From NCBI GenBank assembly GCA_034096865.1, contig JAWQFJ010012010.1, forward strand, positions 1 through 27,500: DNA of 27,500 nucleotides, in the 5' to 3' direction. Within the stretch, counting starts at the first letter, position 1; each line of letters begins with the position of its first letter. The translations under genes were made by a program, and so were the position numbers. Of this stretch, positions 1 through 10,586 are shown piece after piece. This stretch comes from Theodoxus fluviatilis (lineage: Eukaryota > Mollusca > Gastropoda > Cycloneritida > Neritidae). A model generated the notes under the pieces. It made no database searches and was not told the DNA's origin. It worked only from the letters and a program-made list of their open reading frames with translations.

Positions 1-460
1 GATGCCCAGTTATTGCTATGAACTTCTTAAACCATCATGTTGTATGCTAATTTGGGTAAGCTGGAGTCTTCCATTTTCAACAGTTTCAGCCAGTATTTCA
101 CTGATCTCAGCTTCGCATTGATATGCAGTGGATAACTTCCAGCCTCACCATATACCATGGTATTTGGTGTCGATACTCACATTTAAGAACATTTTCAAGG
201 CATACATATGTACATCTTCAATCACCTCACAGTCTCCTAGACCCCATATCTCAGACGAGTATAAAAGATTCGGTTGTATCTGTGCATCGAACATCTTAAA
301 GAAAACATGTGGGGACATGCGGCGAAATCACCCCCTCCCCCCTTTGGATTACGTTATTTACTTATTATGGCTCTGCCGGCTGTAGATGATAGCGAAATAT
401 CATGGCTCCGCCAGCTGTAGCTTAGTCGAAAGTTTCCATGCCCGTGTTCGCGGAAAAGTG
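1..460. other. Non-coding stretch, nothing recognised
   Basis: I see no recognisable protein domain, repeat family or RNA gene here. Short open frames are present but have no family resemblance and no codon bias. A small direct repeat of the phrase around 'atggctctgcc' and 'atggctccgcc' occurs near 368 and 401, each followed by a similar 'rgctgtag' string. This may be local duplication. Confidence 0.5.
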
Positions 461-463
461 TTT

Positions 464-620
464 CCATTGGTTGGAAGGAAGAACGCTACTGGAGACTTGG
501 CGAGGGAGGGGCCTTGTCTTATACGGGGGTCCTGCAATTGGCTGGAAAATGACAGAGTTCACTCGCGTCCGTGCAGAAAGTATAAATATGCCTGAAAACC
601 AGTGCCAGCGTCGACGAAAA
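464..620 (+). promoter_or_regulatory. Possible RNA polymerase II core promoter (TATA-like, with inverted CCAAT motifs)
   Basis: A TATAAATA string lies at 581-588. Upstream on the same strand are two inverted CCAAT motifs, ATTGG at 466-470 and CAATTGG at 535-541, the second about 40 bases before the TATA-like box. Downstream is a cluster of bZIP-like sites (see 648-743). This order resembles a TATA-type metazoan promoter. No downstream open frame supports a product, and such short motifs occur by chance, so this is an inference only. Confidence 0.22.
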
Positions 621-647
621 CATCAAGATCTAACGCCGCCCCGAGGA

Positions 648-743
648 TTGCGTCACCCTACGCGCCAGAAGTTGCGTCATTTCTCGTCACTCCAGAAAAG
701 ACGCCAATGGTTGCATCACTCTCCGCGCCAAGATATTACGTCA
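648..743 (+). promoter_or_regulatory. Cluster of bZIP (CRE/CARE-like) sites arranged as a degenerate repeat
   Basis: Four closely related octamers occur in under 100 bases: TTGCGTCA at 648 and at 672, TTGCATCA at 711, and TTACGTCA at 736. A CGTCA core also sits at 684-689. The 648 and 711 copies are followed five bases later by CGCGCCA. The spacing is 24, 39 and 25 bases, so this is a degenerate tandem repeat. TTGCATCA is the known C/EBP-ATF (ATF4) composite site, and TTGCGTCA and TTACGTCA are known CREB/ATF/C/EBP-type sites. Whether any protein binds here is not shown. Confidence 0.35.
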
Positions 744-780
744 TCCTTCCTCCCTGCACTCCACGTTGAGAGGAGATACC

Positions 781-891
781 ACGCTTGCAACGCCTGTGTC
801 CATCTCCGATTGAAGACACGCTTGCAACGCCCATGTCCTTCTCCAAGTGAAGACACACTTGCAACGCCCGTGTCCATCTCCGGGTGAAGAT
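781..891. repeat. Minisatellite, 3 x 37 bp
   Basis: Three head-to-tail copies start at 781, 818 and 855. Each begins AC(G/A)CTTGCAACGCC and ends in TGAAGA(C/T). Copies differ at only a few positions. A similar phrase, TTGCAACGCCC, recurs once at about 2425, just outside the first TIR element, which may be chance. Confidence 0.9.
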
Positions 892-1470
892 ATGAAGCCG
901 TCCATACAAAACGAATACCGATGACTGAGAGAAAAGGCAGAAGCCACTTTGAAAGAATACAAATTGGTTTGCTATGGTTGTGCTTGCGATCGAATACAAT
1001 TGCTTCCCCTTTCCCTCCGCCCCTTCTCTTCTCTCCGGTGCATCAAAAACCGCTGCGACGAAGATTCCGAAGGGCAGGGGCCCTCGTGACGTCTGAGCAG
1101 TTGAACCACGATTGACACACAGCTCGTTCAAGAGCAGCATCCGAAACAGGAGTGAAGGACTGTCAGATAAGTTACTTTTGATCGGTGGCGGGCCATTCGT
1201 TCTCTTACATGATTATGATTATGAGTAGGCCTATTGTTGTTTCTGCTTGATTCATCCCTAGCGTTAACGTTGAATCATTCCTCCATCACCCTGGCATGGT
1301 AATAACACATTTTGACAATTTGACCTATGACCTCACCGTCTTTCTGTCTCGTGTTTGATCTTTGATGGAATGACTGTGTGAGAGAGTGTCACAAGTGGAC
1401 CGAGAGATTTTCCCTAGACCTTTTGACCTTTCAGTATAACGAAGTGGTCCGGCTTGCGACAGGACACATA
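892..1470. other. Non-coding stretch, nothing recognised
   Basis: No domain, RNA gene or repeat family is recognised. Open frames here are short and mostly depend on non-ATG starts. The stretch ends at the left terminus of a TIR element. Confidence 0.5.
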
Positions 1471-1620
1471 CCCTGCGTTCCGTTGCACTCTGCTTCATCT
1501 CTGCTAGGGTGTAGCAGGCTCAGGAGTTTCGATTGGTCGGTTTCATTAATTATTTTAAATGCACGTTACCATTAAAAGTAGAGGGTTTTGGAGGCCCTCG
1601 TTGGATACATGGATCCCCTA
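1471..1620 (+). repeat. Left terminal inverted repeat of copy 1
   Basis: Pairs with 2245-2393. It carries the variant GTTGCAC at its outer end, and the same variant is in its partner arm. Copy 2 has GTTGAC in both of its arms. Confidence 0.85.
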
Positions 1621-2244
1621 AATAAGTTCACATTCATTTATATCCCTCTTGATCAAATAGACAACTTCATAAAAGCATTAGGATAGAAAAATCCATTAAT
1701 AACAAAAGGGAGATAACCATCACCAGTCATAGAGGAAGGTCAAGGGAATTCCAAAACGTGTGTCGTCTGCTAAATCGTTACTCTCATGGGTATAAATGCC
1801 GACGATTACCACAGATATCAAACCGACATACAATCCACTCTGCCACGGTGATGAGAGCACGAAAACATTTATTTCTTCGAAATTTGACAGCAATCGGCAC
1901 GTTTGCCACTTCCATGGTATGTAAACTCCATGGTTCGAAGCATGTTTACCGTGCAAGTCCGTAGATTGACTTCCAATTAGTTCTGTTTAGTATGAGCCAA
2001 TCAAATGCGGCTATGAGTTCTGTAGCTTCATTGTTGCTAGGCACAGCAGGTGGCGCACTCTAGTGTGAAGCAGTTAGAGCTCCTTCTGAGACGCTCGAGC
2101 TGCTGCGCGACCTTGACAGGAAGTTGACCTCTGCCACTGGCTGAAACGTCACCAAAGATTGTGTATGAATGATTTTCGACCCTAATACTTTTATTTAGTC
2201 GTTTCTTCGATCAAGAGTGATAAATGTGAGTGTAAAATAATATT

Positions 2245-2393
2245 GGGGATTCGTGTATTCAAAGAGGGCCCCCAAAACCCTATACTTTTAATGATAATGT
2301 GCTTTAAAAGTTATTAAATAAAACCAACCAATCAAAACTCTTGAGGCTGCTACACCGTAGCAGAGATGAAGCAGAGTGCAACGGAACGCAGGG
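2245..2393 (-). repeat. Right terminal inverted repeat of copy 1
   Basis: Reverse complement of 1471-1620 with scattered substitutions. It contains the intact stem CTGCTACACCGTAGCAG, whereas the left arm has one mismatch in that stem. Confidence 0.85.
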
Positions 2394-2505
2394 AAAGTCT
2401 AATTTGCGTATAAAACGAAGAATTTGCAACGCCCCTGCCTTGCCTCTGTCCGCCAGATTTCTTAAAGCAGTATTTGAACTCAGTTTTGTGGAAAACATAA
2501 TGCCC

Positions 2506-3358
<853 letters not shown>

Positions 3359-3434
3359 CCGGTTGCATTCTCGTAGCGTCTGCACTGAATACTAGATCGC
3401 TCAAAGCACATGTATGTGGGGGTGGAAAACAGTA

Positions 3435-3582
3435 CTGTGTCATGTACAGCTCGAATGAGTAGCAGCAGATAACTGTTTAGTTCTGGCTTGAATTGACAAT
3501 TTCGTTTCCCTGATCTGGCGAGGACCGAAATTTCACTATCATCGAGTGGATGAGTGATCAACTTGTACCGCACTAGGCGTAA
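3435..3582 (+). repeat. Left inverted-repeat arm
   Basis: Reverse complement of 4364-4512 with modest divergence. The outer edge, ATTACGCC(T/G)AGTGCGG when read on the other arm, is well kept. Confidence 0.8.
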
Positions 3583-3983
3583 TCATGGATCCAATATGAT
3601 GTAATGTCCACGGCGTAATGTAGGCCTATAACTTGTAAGATCGGGTCGATGATGACAAGAAAATGGCATTAAAACACAGTTTCATTACAACAAAAATCAC
3701 CAATTATATTAATAACTGACCATTTTTACACTTACAGCTAGTACTGAAATCTTACAACGCAAACAAAACACACCTGCCGGGAGTGTCCCGGTCTAGCACG
3801 AGTGATCGTTTCGCTATCTGATCCGACATGGTATTCCTCCAGCAAACAAGCAACTACTGCAACTTCATGAAGTTATTGAAATCTCAAAGTGTGATGTCAG
3901 ACATCGATTGACCGAGTTCGACTGCAGCTGCCGGTTGCATTCTCGAACATTTCGTCTGCACTGAATACCAGATCGCTTAAAGT

Positions 3984-4220
3984 ATGTGGGGGTGGAAAAC
4001 AGTATACTGTGTCATTTGCCATAACCATCGTGGCAAAATTATTGATGGAAAAGTTGTCAAGCTACATGGCATTCCAGCAAACATGCAACTACTGAAACTT
4101 CATGAAGTTATTGATATCTCAAAGTGTGATGTCAGACATCGATTGACTGAGTTCCACTGCAGTTGCCGAATCAAACGTAAGCGCTGCTCCCAAGGCCAAG
4201 CTCGTTTAAGTTGCTTGTGA
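3984..4220 (+). pseudogene. Small degenerate reading frame with Cys/His residues, probably transposon-derived
   Basis: The 78-codon frame starts at the ATG at 3984 just after an in-frame stop. It has C-x2-C near residues 9-12, then an HGIP string near residue 28-31, and a Cys-rich tail C-x-C-x6-C-x8-C. The beginning recalls a THAP-type zinc finger (C-x2-C followed by an (F/L)H-x-(F/I)P phrase), but the conserved tryptophan that should follow is absent. The tail recalls cysteine-rich tails of some transposon proteins. A second, diverged copy of the HGIP-to-tail half lies at 3827-3933, so the segment was duplicated as part of the surrounding repeat. Function is unknown. Confidence refers to this being a broken mobile-element gene. 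Confidence 0.3.
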
Positions 4221-4363
4221 TCGTTTCGCTATCTGATCCGACAATAATTACTAAACATTGATATCAAAAGCACTATTCAAAATTGTTGGCGGTTGGTCTA
4301 CCCCGCACAACTAAAATCTACGGTTAATATCATCTCCACAAGCCGAACTACGTGAAGTTATAC

Positions 4364-4512
4364 ATTACGCCGAGTGCGGTACAAGTTGATCACTCATCAA
4401 CTGGATGATAGTGAATTTTCGGTCCTCGCCAGACCAGGGAAACGAAATTGTCAATTCAAGTCAGAACTAAACAGTTATCTGCTGCTACTCATTCGAGCTT
4501 TACATGAAACAT
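4364..4512 (-). repeat. Right inverted-repeat arm
   Basis: Partner of 3435-3582. Matching stops abruptly after CTCATTCGAGCT(T/G)TACATGA, which marks one breakpoint of the inverted duplication. Confidence 0.8.
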
Positions 4513-4756
4513 TATATCACACTAGCTCGATAGTCTGCTATCGTAGTGACTACGGTTCGATCGCGTTCGTCTGCTAGCCAGCTAGGTACGTAAGGTGAGG
4601 TTTGTTTACTTATCTTCTGTGGGTTTTGTGCAGAAAGTATACGTTAAAACAGTCTAACATGACTATTTTCGATTAGTTTTTTTTATCTAATTAATCTTTT
4701 TGCATGCTTTAGAGTCATCCTTTTGCCACGATCTAGCGATCATCCCATCAGCTTCT

Positions 4757-4906
4757 CCCTGCGTTCCGTTGACTCTGCTTCATCTCTGCTACGGTGTAGC
4801 AGGGTCACGAGTTTCGATTGGTCGGTTTCTTTAATTATTTTTAAAGCACGTTACCATTAAAAGTAGAGGGTTTTGGAGGCCCTCTTTGGATACATGGATC
4901 CCCTAA
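4757..4906 (+). repeat. Left terminal inverted repeat of copy 2
   Basis: The outer 132 bases match the right arm perfectly. The stem near 4791-4807 is perfect. Confidence 0.92.
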
Positions 4907-5527
4907 ATAATTTCACATTCATTTATATCCCTCTTCATCGAATAGACAGCTTAATAAAAGCATTAGGGTTGAAAATCCATTAATAACAAAAGGGAGGTAA
5001 CCATCACTAGTCAGAGAGGAAGGTCAAGGGAATCCAAACATGTGTGTCGTCTGCTAAATCGTTACACTCATGGGTATAAATGCCGACGTTTACTACAAAT
5101 ATCAAACCAAGACATACGATCCACTCTGCCACGGTGATGAGAGCACGAAAACATTTATTTCTTCGAAATGTGACAGCAATCGGCACGTTTGCCACTTCCA
5201 TGGTGTGTAAACTCCATGGTTCGAAGCATGTTTACCGTGCAAGTCCGTGGAGTGACTTCCAATTAGTTGTGTTTAGTATGAGCCAATCAAATGCGGCTAC
5301 GAGTTCTGTAGTTTCATCGTTGCTAGGCACAGCAAGTGGCGCACTCTAGTGTGAAGCATTTAGAGCGCCTTCTGAGATGCTCTAGCTGCTGCGCGACCTT
5401 GACAGGAAGCTGACCTCTGCCACTGGGTGAAACGTCACCAAAGATTGTGTATGAATGATTTTCGACTCTAATACTTGTATTAAGTCGTTTCTTCGATCAA
5501 GAGTGATAAATTTGAGTGTGAAATAAT

Positions 5528-5677
5528 ATTGGGGATTCGTGTATTCAAAGAGGGCCTCCAAAACCCTCTACTTTTAATGGTAACGTGCTTTAAAAATAAT
5601 TAAAGAAACCGACCAATCGAAACTCGTGACCCTGCTACACCGTAGCAGAGATGAAGCAGAGTCAACGGAACGCAGGG
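5528..5677 (-). repeat. Right terminal inverted repeat of copy 2
   Basis: Exact reverse complement of the left arm over its outer 132 bases. It carries the GTCAAC variant shared with its own left arm and not with copy 1. Confidence 0.92.
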
Positions 5678-5680
5678 TCT

Positions 5681-7585
5681 ATTTGTACCACTCTACCGGA
5701 ACTAGTGGAAGTAAAGGGACAAAACTCGGGCTGAAGTTCCGTTTCAGAAGTGAGAATGTCATATACGTAGAGTATGTCCTACAGTTGACAACATGAGCTT
5801 TGCTATTGTACAAGGCGGAATCCTAAACCCATTTTAGATCATTAGTTTTTGTGTCTAGTTTTTTTTAAACGACGGCAACTACTTATTCGTGATTTTTACT
5901 TTTCAAGATGCTAATGGAGAGATGCATAATGATGATTCTCGTTGCGCGTTTCCGAACAACATGTCAATTTGAGGAAACCTGGGATTACTTTTCGTACCTT
6001 ACTGTCATCTGTATGGTAAAGATCGTAGCTGAGCTGCAGAATGATATAAATTCCAGAACACAGCGTACAAAATAGACCTGCAAATGTCGGTTCAGTTGAA
6101 GGCTGTAATCAGCTCATTTTCAAATTCCGTTAAGTACAGCCTCTGCAGTGTCTGCCCTGCTTTCATGCCTGTTCTTGCTGTTTGTGTCAGGGCAATCTCT
6201 TTTCGATTGTAAATATGAGCTCGCTGCACCTGCCAGTTCTGCTTTTATCATCACTTGTTATCCTCCGTGATGATTCTTGCTTTCTTACCTTTGTAGATCT
6301 CATTTTTGGTCTGCAGCACACACTTATGCATTCATTGAGAGAATTTCATTATCTCCGCTAAGAATACTTCGGCAGCCATAGCTGGCTTGACTTTCTTGCT
6401 GCAGAAGATGATGTCCCTTTAGCAAGTTTGTCACCACCATGAAAATCATTTATGTTCATTCACAACAAAACTCCTGTGGAGAAAAGAATAAAGACACCAC
6501 AATTGGCTCTGCGCAGAGATGTAGACAGTTGCACACATGGCCTTGGCTGGCAAAACATCGAATCTGTCACCTATAAACAAGTAAATGTGAGTTAATCGAC
6601 GATGTAAAATGTTCTGACGAAGTGCTTTGTCAGTCGTTTGCTTTTGAGGAGCTCCTTGTGGCCTTTGTTGGTCCTTGAAAGTCCAGGAGTCCACTTTTAC
6701 GCCATGGTCTAAGCCAGTTGCGGTCAACAGCCTTTCTCCCCTGCAGCTATGTTCTGGAGCGACGCCAAATACGAGTGTTAAAGTGTGAGGTAGATGGCTT
6801 GGAGGCAACTATCAGTGAATCGCAATGAAACACTTTACCCTTGCATTCACTCCTAGTTGAGAGAGAGATGGAGTGACAGTGGAGAGCGGATACTGGCTGA
6901 GAGGGACGCGAGAGTCAGGGATAGAGCTGAAAACAAGGGTAGATAACTGATCTAAACGCAGCTGATGTCAACGAAAGATGAATACTGAATTATTTTAAAA
7001 CTATAAACTCCTCATCCCATGTCATGGATAAATGATTAACCTTTAGCGGAATGGTTGCAGACGCTTTCTTTGCATTCCTTTTCTGTACTTGTATGTGACT
7101 TTAAGTACTACGCACAGGAGCAGAAACACTCATGATGTGTTATCACGGACTATTAAGCACTGGGTAAGATTTATGTGTTGAGGTTTGCTAGCGATCATGC
7201 AGTCACAAACCTCCCCGAACAGGATTCTTATCTCCCACCAGCAACGAAATGGCAAACAATCCTAGATATGCCAGTTGACTTTCCCCTCCCACGCAGTGTA
7301 GAAGTTCTGGAGAGACCTGCCAGTACTGGATGTGTGTACGCGTAAACCTGTGCCAGACACAGAGTCACGAGTTCGTGCTTTTGTTTTCTCGATCGCCAGT
7401 TTCAAGGGATTGGGTGAATCAAGTTGGCTTGCTACAGTTTCAGAAATGTGAATTTGTCGGAAGAATGTCTGGTGTCATAGCTGCAACACTGAATAACAAA
7501 CTGGTGTCTATTTCAGATGGTAGATAAGCAGTACTCATAACTTATCTAATGTTGAGAAAAAAACACTGTCCATCTCATATATACC
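5681..7585. other. Long unassigned stretch
   Basis: No domain, RNA gene or repeat family is recognised. The longest open frame is 120 codons on the minus strand (6446-6808), with no family resemblance. It could be chance or an exon fragment; I cannot tell. Confidence 0.5.
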
Positions 7586-7589
7586 TCTC

Positions 7590-7643
7590 GCCCCCCCACC
7601 CCCAACCTCAACCCCCACCCCCAACCCCCACCCCCACCCGCCC
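7590..7643 (-). promoter_or_regulatory. G-quadruplex-prone C-run tract (G-runs on minus strand)
   Basis: At least six runs of three or more C lie close together, separated by 1-6 bases. The minus strand therefore meets the usual four-G-run pattern several times over. A function is not shown. Confidence 0.6.
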
Positions 7644-7709
7644 AACTCCAACACCTTCCCTATATCTAATCTTATGTGTGCCTGTGTGCGCATTCACGTA
7701 TTTGTACTC

Positions 7710-7800
7710 GTATATGTGTGCGCGTGCATAATGTGCATGCGCGTGTGTGTGCGTGTGAAAGCGTGTGTGTGTGTGTGTATGCACGTGTGTGTTGTGTTCG
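7710..7800. repeat. Imperfect alternating purine-pyrimidine GT/GC tract
   Basis: An almost continuous alternation of TG, CG and TA steps. The cleanest part is a (GT)n run at about 7770-7788. Such tracts are prone to Z-DNA and to length change. The apparent His/Thr-rich frames here are artefacts of the tract. Confidence 0.75.
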
Positions 7801-7835
7801 TATGCACGACATAAAGCACATGCACTTGTGTGCAT

Positions 7836-8358
7836 GTTAGTTTATCGATGCGGGGAGGGAGAAAGGAGGTAGGAGGGGGAGAAAATAAAGAAGTGATAAA
7901 CAACCAGTGCACGTGCATATACATGTACATGTGTTTTTGTGCTTGTAAAAGAGATGCAAGTGCACACATTTCAAACAACAACGCACAACCACTCTCACAA
8001 TCCGTGCATACCAAACGCACCTGATGCATCTACTGGAACTGGATAAATGGTGAATTACTGCAAGGTGTTTGCCAATCCCAGGTTTTTCCTGGAACTGTTT
8101 TGATGCATGCTCTTACCTACAGCTGCCAGACTACCATACAGGTGGGGAGTGGTCCGCTGTTTTCAGTTACCTCAAGCTTGGAGGTGAGGGTGTATTTTCC
8201 TTGTCTGCCCATCCTCCCCTCCTTTCAGATACATTCCCTCTCCAATCGCTGCCCCCGCCTCATAACCGTAAATCTGAGCTTCGTTTACAGGACATCGAGG
8301 TCAATTATCGCGGATCTCCCGCAGCCCTTCCCGCGGCCTGTCGTCCTTCCTTCCTTCC
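7836..8358. other. Unassigned stretch with pyrimidine-rich part
   Basis: Two overlapping plus-strand frames of 154 and 176 codons span 8069-8599, but they have no recognisable domain. They owe their openness to the C/T-rich composition of 8200-8440. I do not call a gene. Confidence 0.45.
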
Positions 8359-8440
8359 CAGCCTTTCCATCCGTTTCCAATCTCGTCTGCGTCTTTTCCT
8401 TATTCCCAGCGCTTCCATCCGTCTCCAATCGCGTCTGTTT
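8359..8440. repeat. Short tandem duplication, 48 bp period
   Basis: The segment beginning CAGC at 8359 is repeated from 8407 for about 34 bases, including TTCCATCCGT(T/C)TCCAATC. Two copies, the second incomplete. Confidence 0.75.
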
Positions 8441-8663
8441 CTGTCAGTCACTGAGGGCAGGTCAGGATCAATTGTTACATTTCTCCCATGCTGTGTTGTG
8501 CATTATTTTATATGTTGGTTATGCTTCCATCTTATATGTCTCTTCGAGAATGAACTTGTTCTAGTTGACTGTTCTCCCACAGAACCAGTTGACGATTAGA
8601 TGATGCGAGGAATGAAATAGTCATTAATTGGGCTATTTCTGCCCGTTTTATCAGCTTTGAATA

Positions 8664-9645
8664 GGGGAAAGCGGGGCATTAGGCATCCCCTTGTATAATT
8701 TCGGCAATTATTCTGTTCTGTAAAACGTTACATCAAGTTAAACAGAGTAAACACATTGAGAACACTAATATCCAATGAAACATACTGAATTTCTTCGGTA
8801 AACTCGAAACCAAATATTTTAAAACAAATTTTATCTCTTACAGTGAACTTCAGGCTCTCGGAGCATAGAGCCCCAAGAGGTCGGGGCATATGAGGTAAAC
8901 CTTTCTTAATTTTAATTTTACTGTAAATTTTTCTGCCAATGCACAGAAGCGAGGTCCAAAATGACTTGATGCAGCCCCGCTGCCGTATTGGTAGCCTCTG
9001 ACAGCTCAAAGCAATCCAACAAGCTGCATGTGATATCATTAATCAAACAAAGTGTATGGTTTCCATTTATTTCTTCTGATTTGTATATATAATTATGACA
9101 GAAACTGATGTTTTCTTGACAATGCTACAGAATTAGGTACAGAAAAGTCATTCAGCGTGGCTGAGACTAGTGAATATAGTCTCAGCAACAGGTTGGTCAC
9201 GTGATAGCCTAAATTCTTCCATAACATGCATACCACCGTTCTGAACAGCCACGCTGAATGCCATATCACATCGTGAGTGTATTCCTCCGCTTGTTGTGAT
9301 ACACTCCATACTGGCAGCCATTTTTCCGTCAGTTCATTTTCTAAACATCGATTTCCCATGAATGTAAAACTTGTGTGCGGTAAAATTCGAATCACAAGAG
9401 TGTAATATTGTGAACTCTACTAATTATAAGGACTTTGAATACAACAGCAATATTTATACTTCATTGAGCGAGTTCGGAGGGTCAGAGTCGATCTCTGGTA
9501 GTGAATTCTTGTCAGCAAACCGTTAGATGACAACTAAAGACGCTTCAGCGTTTGTGTGAACAGTGATTACACGTACCTTGTCAGCAAACCGTCAGATGTC
9601 AATTCAACACTGTCTAGTCTCGCTGGATAAGCAGTGAATCAGAAA
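8664..9645. other. 5' non-coding part of the Tigger-like region
   Basis: AT-rich and without a convincing frame. A 24-base phrase beginning GTCAGCAAACCGT occurs at 9511 and again at 9580 as a direct repeat. A GGGGCAT motif like the end motif is repeated internally at about 8883. Confidence 0.4.
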
Positions 9646-10586
9646 ATGGCGTTAACTTCAGCTCCAAAGAAAAGAAAAAGAACAGAAATGACACCCAAAG
9701 ACAAAGTGGACTTGCTTGATCGCTACCGAGAGCTAAATTCTAAAAGTTTGAGGGAGGGTGCTGACATTTTGGGTGTGTCGGCATCATTTCTGTGCCAGAC
9801 ACTGAAAAAAGAAGATGAACTTAGGGCTGTTATCGCAGAGGGCTCCAGTCAAGGCCAAAGGAAGCGTCGGCGCTGCGGGAAGGATAAAGAGACAGAAGAT
9901 GGCTTAAAGCGGTGGTTCGACTCTATCCAAGCGCGCAACACACCTGGGGCGGGTTTCAAAATAGGTAGTCGATCTTGGTCGCAAGATCTTGCTTCGCAGT
10001 AAGAGCTAGCTAAAAAAGAAACTACCCAACGTGACGAAGTAATGCGCATGCGTAGACGTCACGACAAGAGGTGAACTAGCCACATTTCAATGGCCGACGT
10101 GTTGCCGGTTCATTCAGAAAACGCTCTATTTCGAGATACTAGCAACCCATCCAAAGAAAACATAAGCCATGCACAGCATTAATTTATCAAAGGTGTATGT
10201 TGAATGCATTAACAGATCGTGAAACCTCCTACAGTTTACACATCGAATGCAGGTCAACGCATCTACGCCGAACTTTTGTCTCGAATCTTAAAAGCTAGGC
10301 ACCTCTCAAGCTGCCTCGCTCAATCTACGCTCGTCTTCGATTGGCTCGCTAGCAAGCAAAGAATGAAACTGCCCATTCGGCGAGATCTACGTAGATCTAC
10401 CGAGATCTTCGCATTTTGAAACCCACCCCTGTAAACGGCCCAATCCTGTGTCAGAAGGCGGAACAGATTGCTTCCCAGCTTGGTCGCTCCGAATTCAAAG
10501 CTACAAATGGGTGGTTTAACAGGTGGAAGAAATGCAACGGCTTGGTGAAGCGGGAAGTGCCGGTTAATAAAAACGCCGCTTATTAA
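9646..10586 (+). pseudogene. Tigger/pogo-type transposase N-terminal region (CENP-B-like bipartite DNA-binding domain), split by a MITE
   Basis: The first part is 9646-9946, from an ATG in good context (A at -3, G at +4). It starts MALTSAPKKRKR, continues with a CENP-B-N/psq-type helix-turn-helix (TPKDKVDLL, then ILGVSASFLCQTL), and has a basic stretch RKRRR. The second part is 10432-10586. It holds the Tc5/CENPB-type second helix-turn-helix, including KAEQIASQLGR and NGWFNRWKK. Between them lies the 482 bp Harbinger-type MITE. Dropping it and one CTG copy joins the frame exactly (P-V-N across the junction), giving 151 codons with no stop or frameshift. In full transposases of this group, a DDE domain follows. 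Here a stop at 10584-10586 comes instead, inside a hairpin arm. The protein would bind DNA but could not cut it. Confidence 0.88.
9947..10428. mobile_element. PIF/Harbinger-type MITE A (482 bp)
   Basis: The TIRs are GGGCGGGTTTCAAAAT at the left and the reverse complement of GGGTGGGTTTCAAAAT at the right, one mismatch in 16. The target duplication is CTG (9944-9946 and 10429-10431), matching the C(A/T)G preference known for many Harbinger elements. The empty site is confirmed by the transposase frame it interrupts. It has no transposase. Positions about 10080-10250 are related to the interior of element B at about 11030-11215. Confidence 0.93.

Larger units (their letters stand above)
1471..2393. 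mobile_element. Non-autonomous DNA transposon with long TIRs, copy 1 (older)
   Basis: The left end starts CCCTGCGTTCCGTTGCAC and the right end finishes with its exact reverse complement, giving 923 bp. The TIRs reach about 150 bp inward but have diverged from each other. Each TIR has a small internal stem, CTGCTA..TAGCAG. The interior has no transposase. It is closely matched along its length by copy 2 at 4757-5677, which fixes both boundaries. The flanking bases are ATA on the left and AAA on the right, so there is no clean target duplication. The superfamily is not assigned: long TIRs fit Mutator-like or Academ-like groups, but the flanks do not settle it. Confidence 0.88.
3359..4512. mobile_element. 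Rearranged repeat with inverted and direct duplications (fold-back-like)
   Basis: Four pairs of related segments can be read directly. The inverted pair is 3435-3582 with 4364-4512, arms of about 148 bp. The direct pairs are 3359-3443 with 3931-4015, 3803-3828 with 4218-4243, and 3827-3933 with 4065-4168. The pairs interleave, so one duplication cannot explain them. Two overlapping copies of one element, one inverted, or a fold-back element that later rearranged, would fit. The ends have no obvious target duplication and I cannot name a family. Confidence 0.7.
4757..5677. mobile_element. Non-autonomous DNA transposon with long TIRs, copy 2 (younger)
   Basis: A 921 bp element of the same family and orientation as copy 1. 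Its TIRs are identical over the outer 132 bases (4757-4888 against the far end), then similar to about 150 bases. TCT lies directly outside both ends (4754-4756 and 5678-5680), a possible 3-bp target duplication. Each TIR has a perfect 7-bp stem with a 3-base loop, CTGCTACGGTGTAGCAG. No transposase is encoded. Perfect TIRs show that this copy moved more recently than copy 1. Confidence 0.92.

Noticed and set aside
1925..1945. tRNA B-box-like GGTTCGAAGC (also in copy 2 near 5218)
   Set aside because: No matching A box or cloverleaf is visible. It is just part of the interior of both long-TIR elements.
7559..7835. Pro-rich and His-rich frames
   Set aside because: Produced by the C-run tract and the alternating GT/GC tract.
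8069..8599. 176-codon and overlapping 154-codon plus-strand frames
   Set aside because: Both depend on pyrimidine-rich composition and share no domain with known families. Neither frame is clearly preferred.
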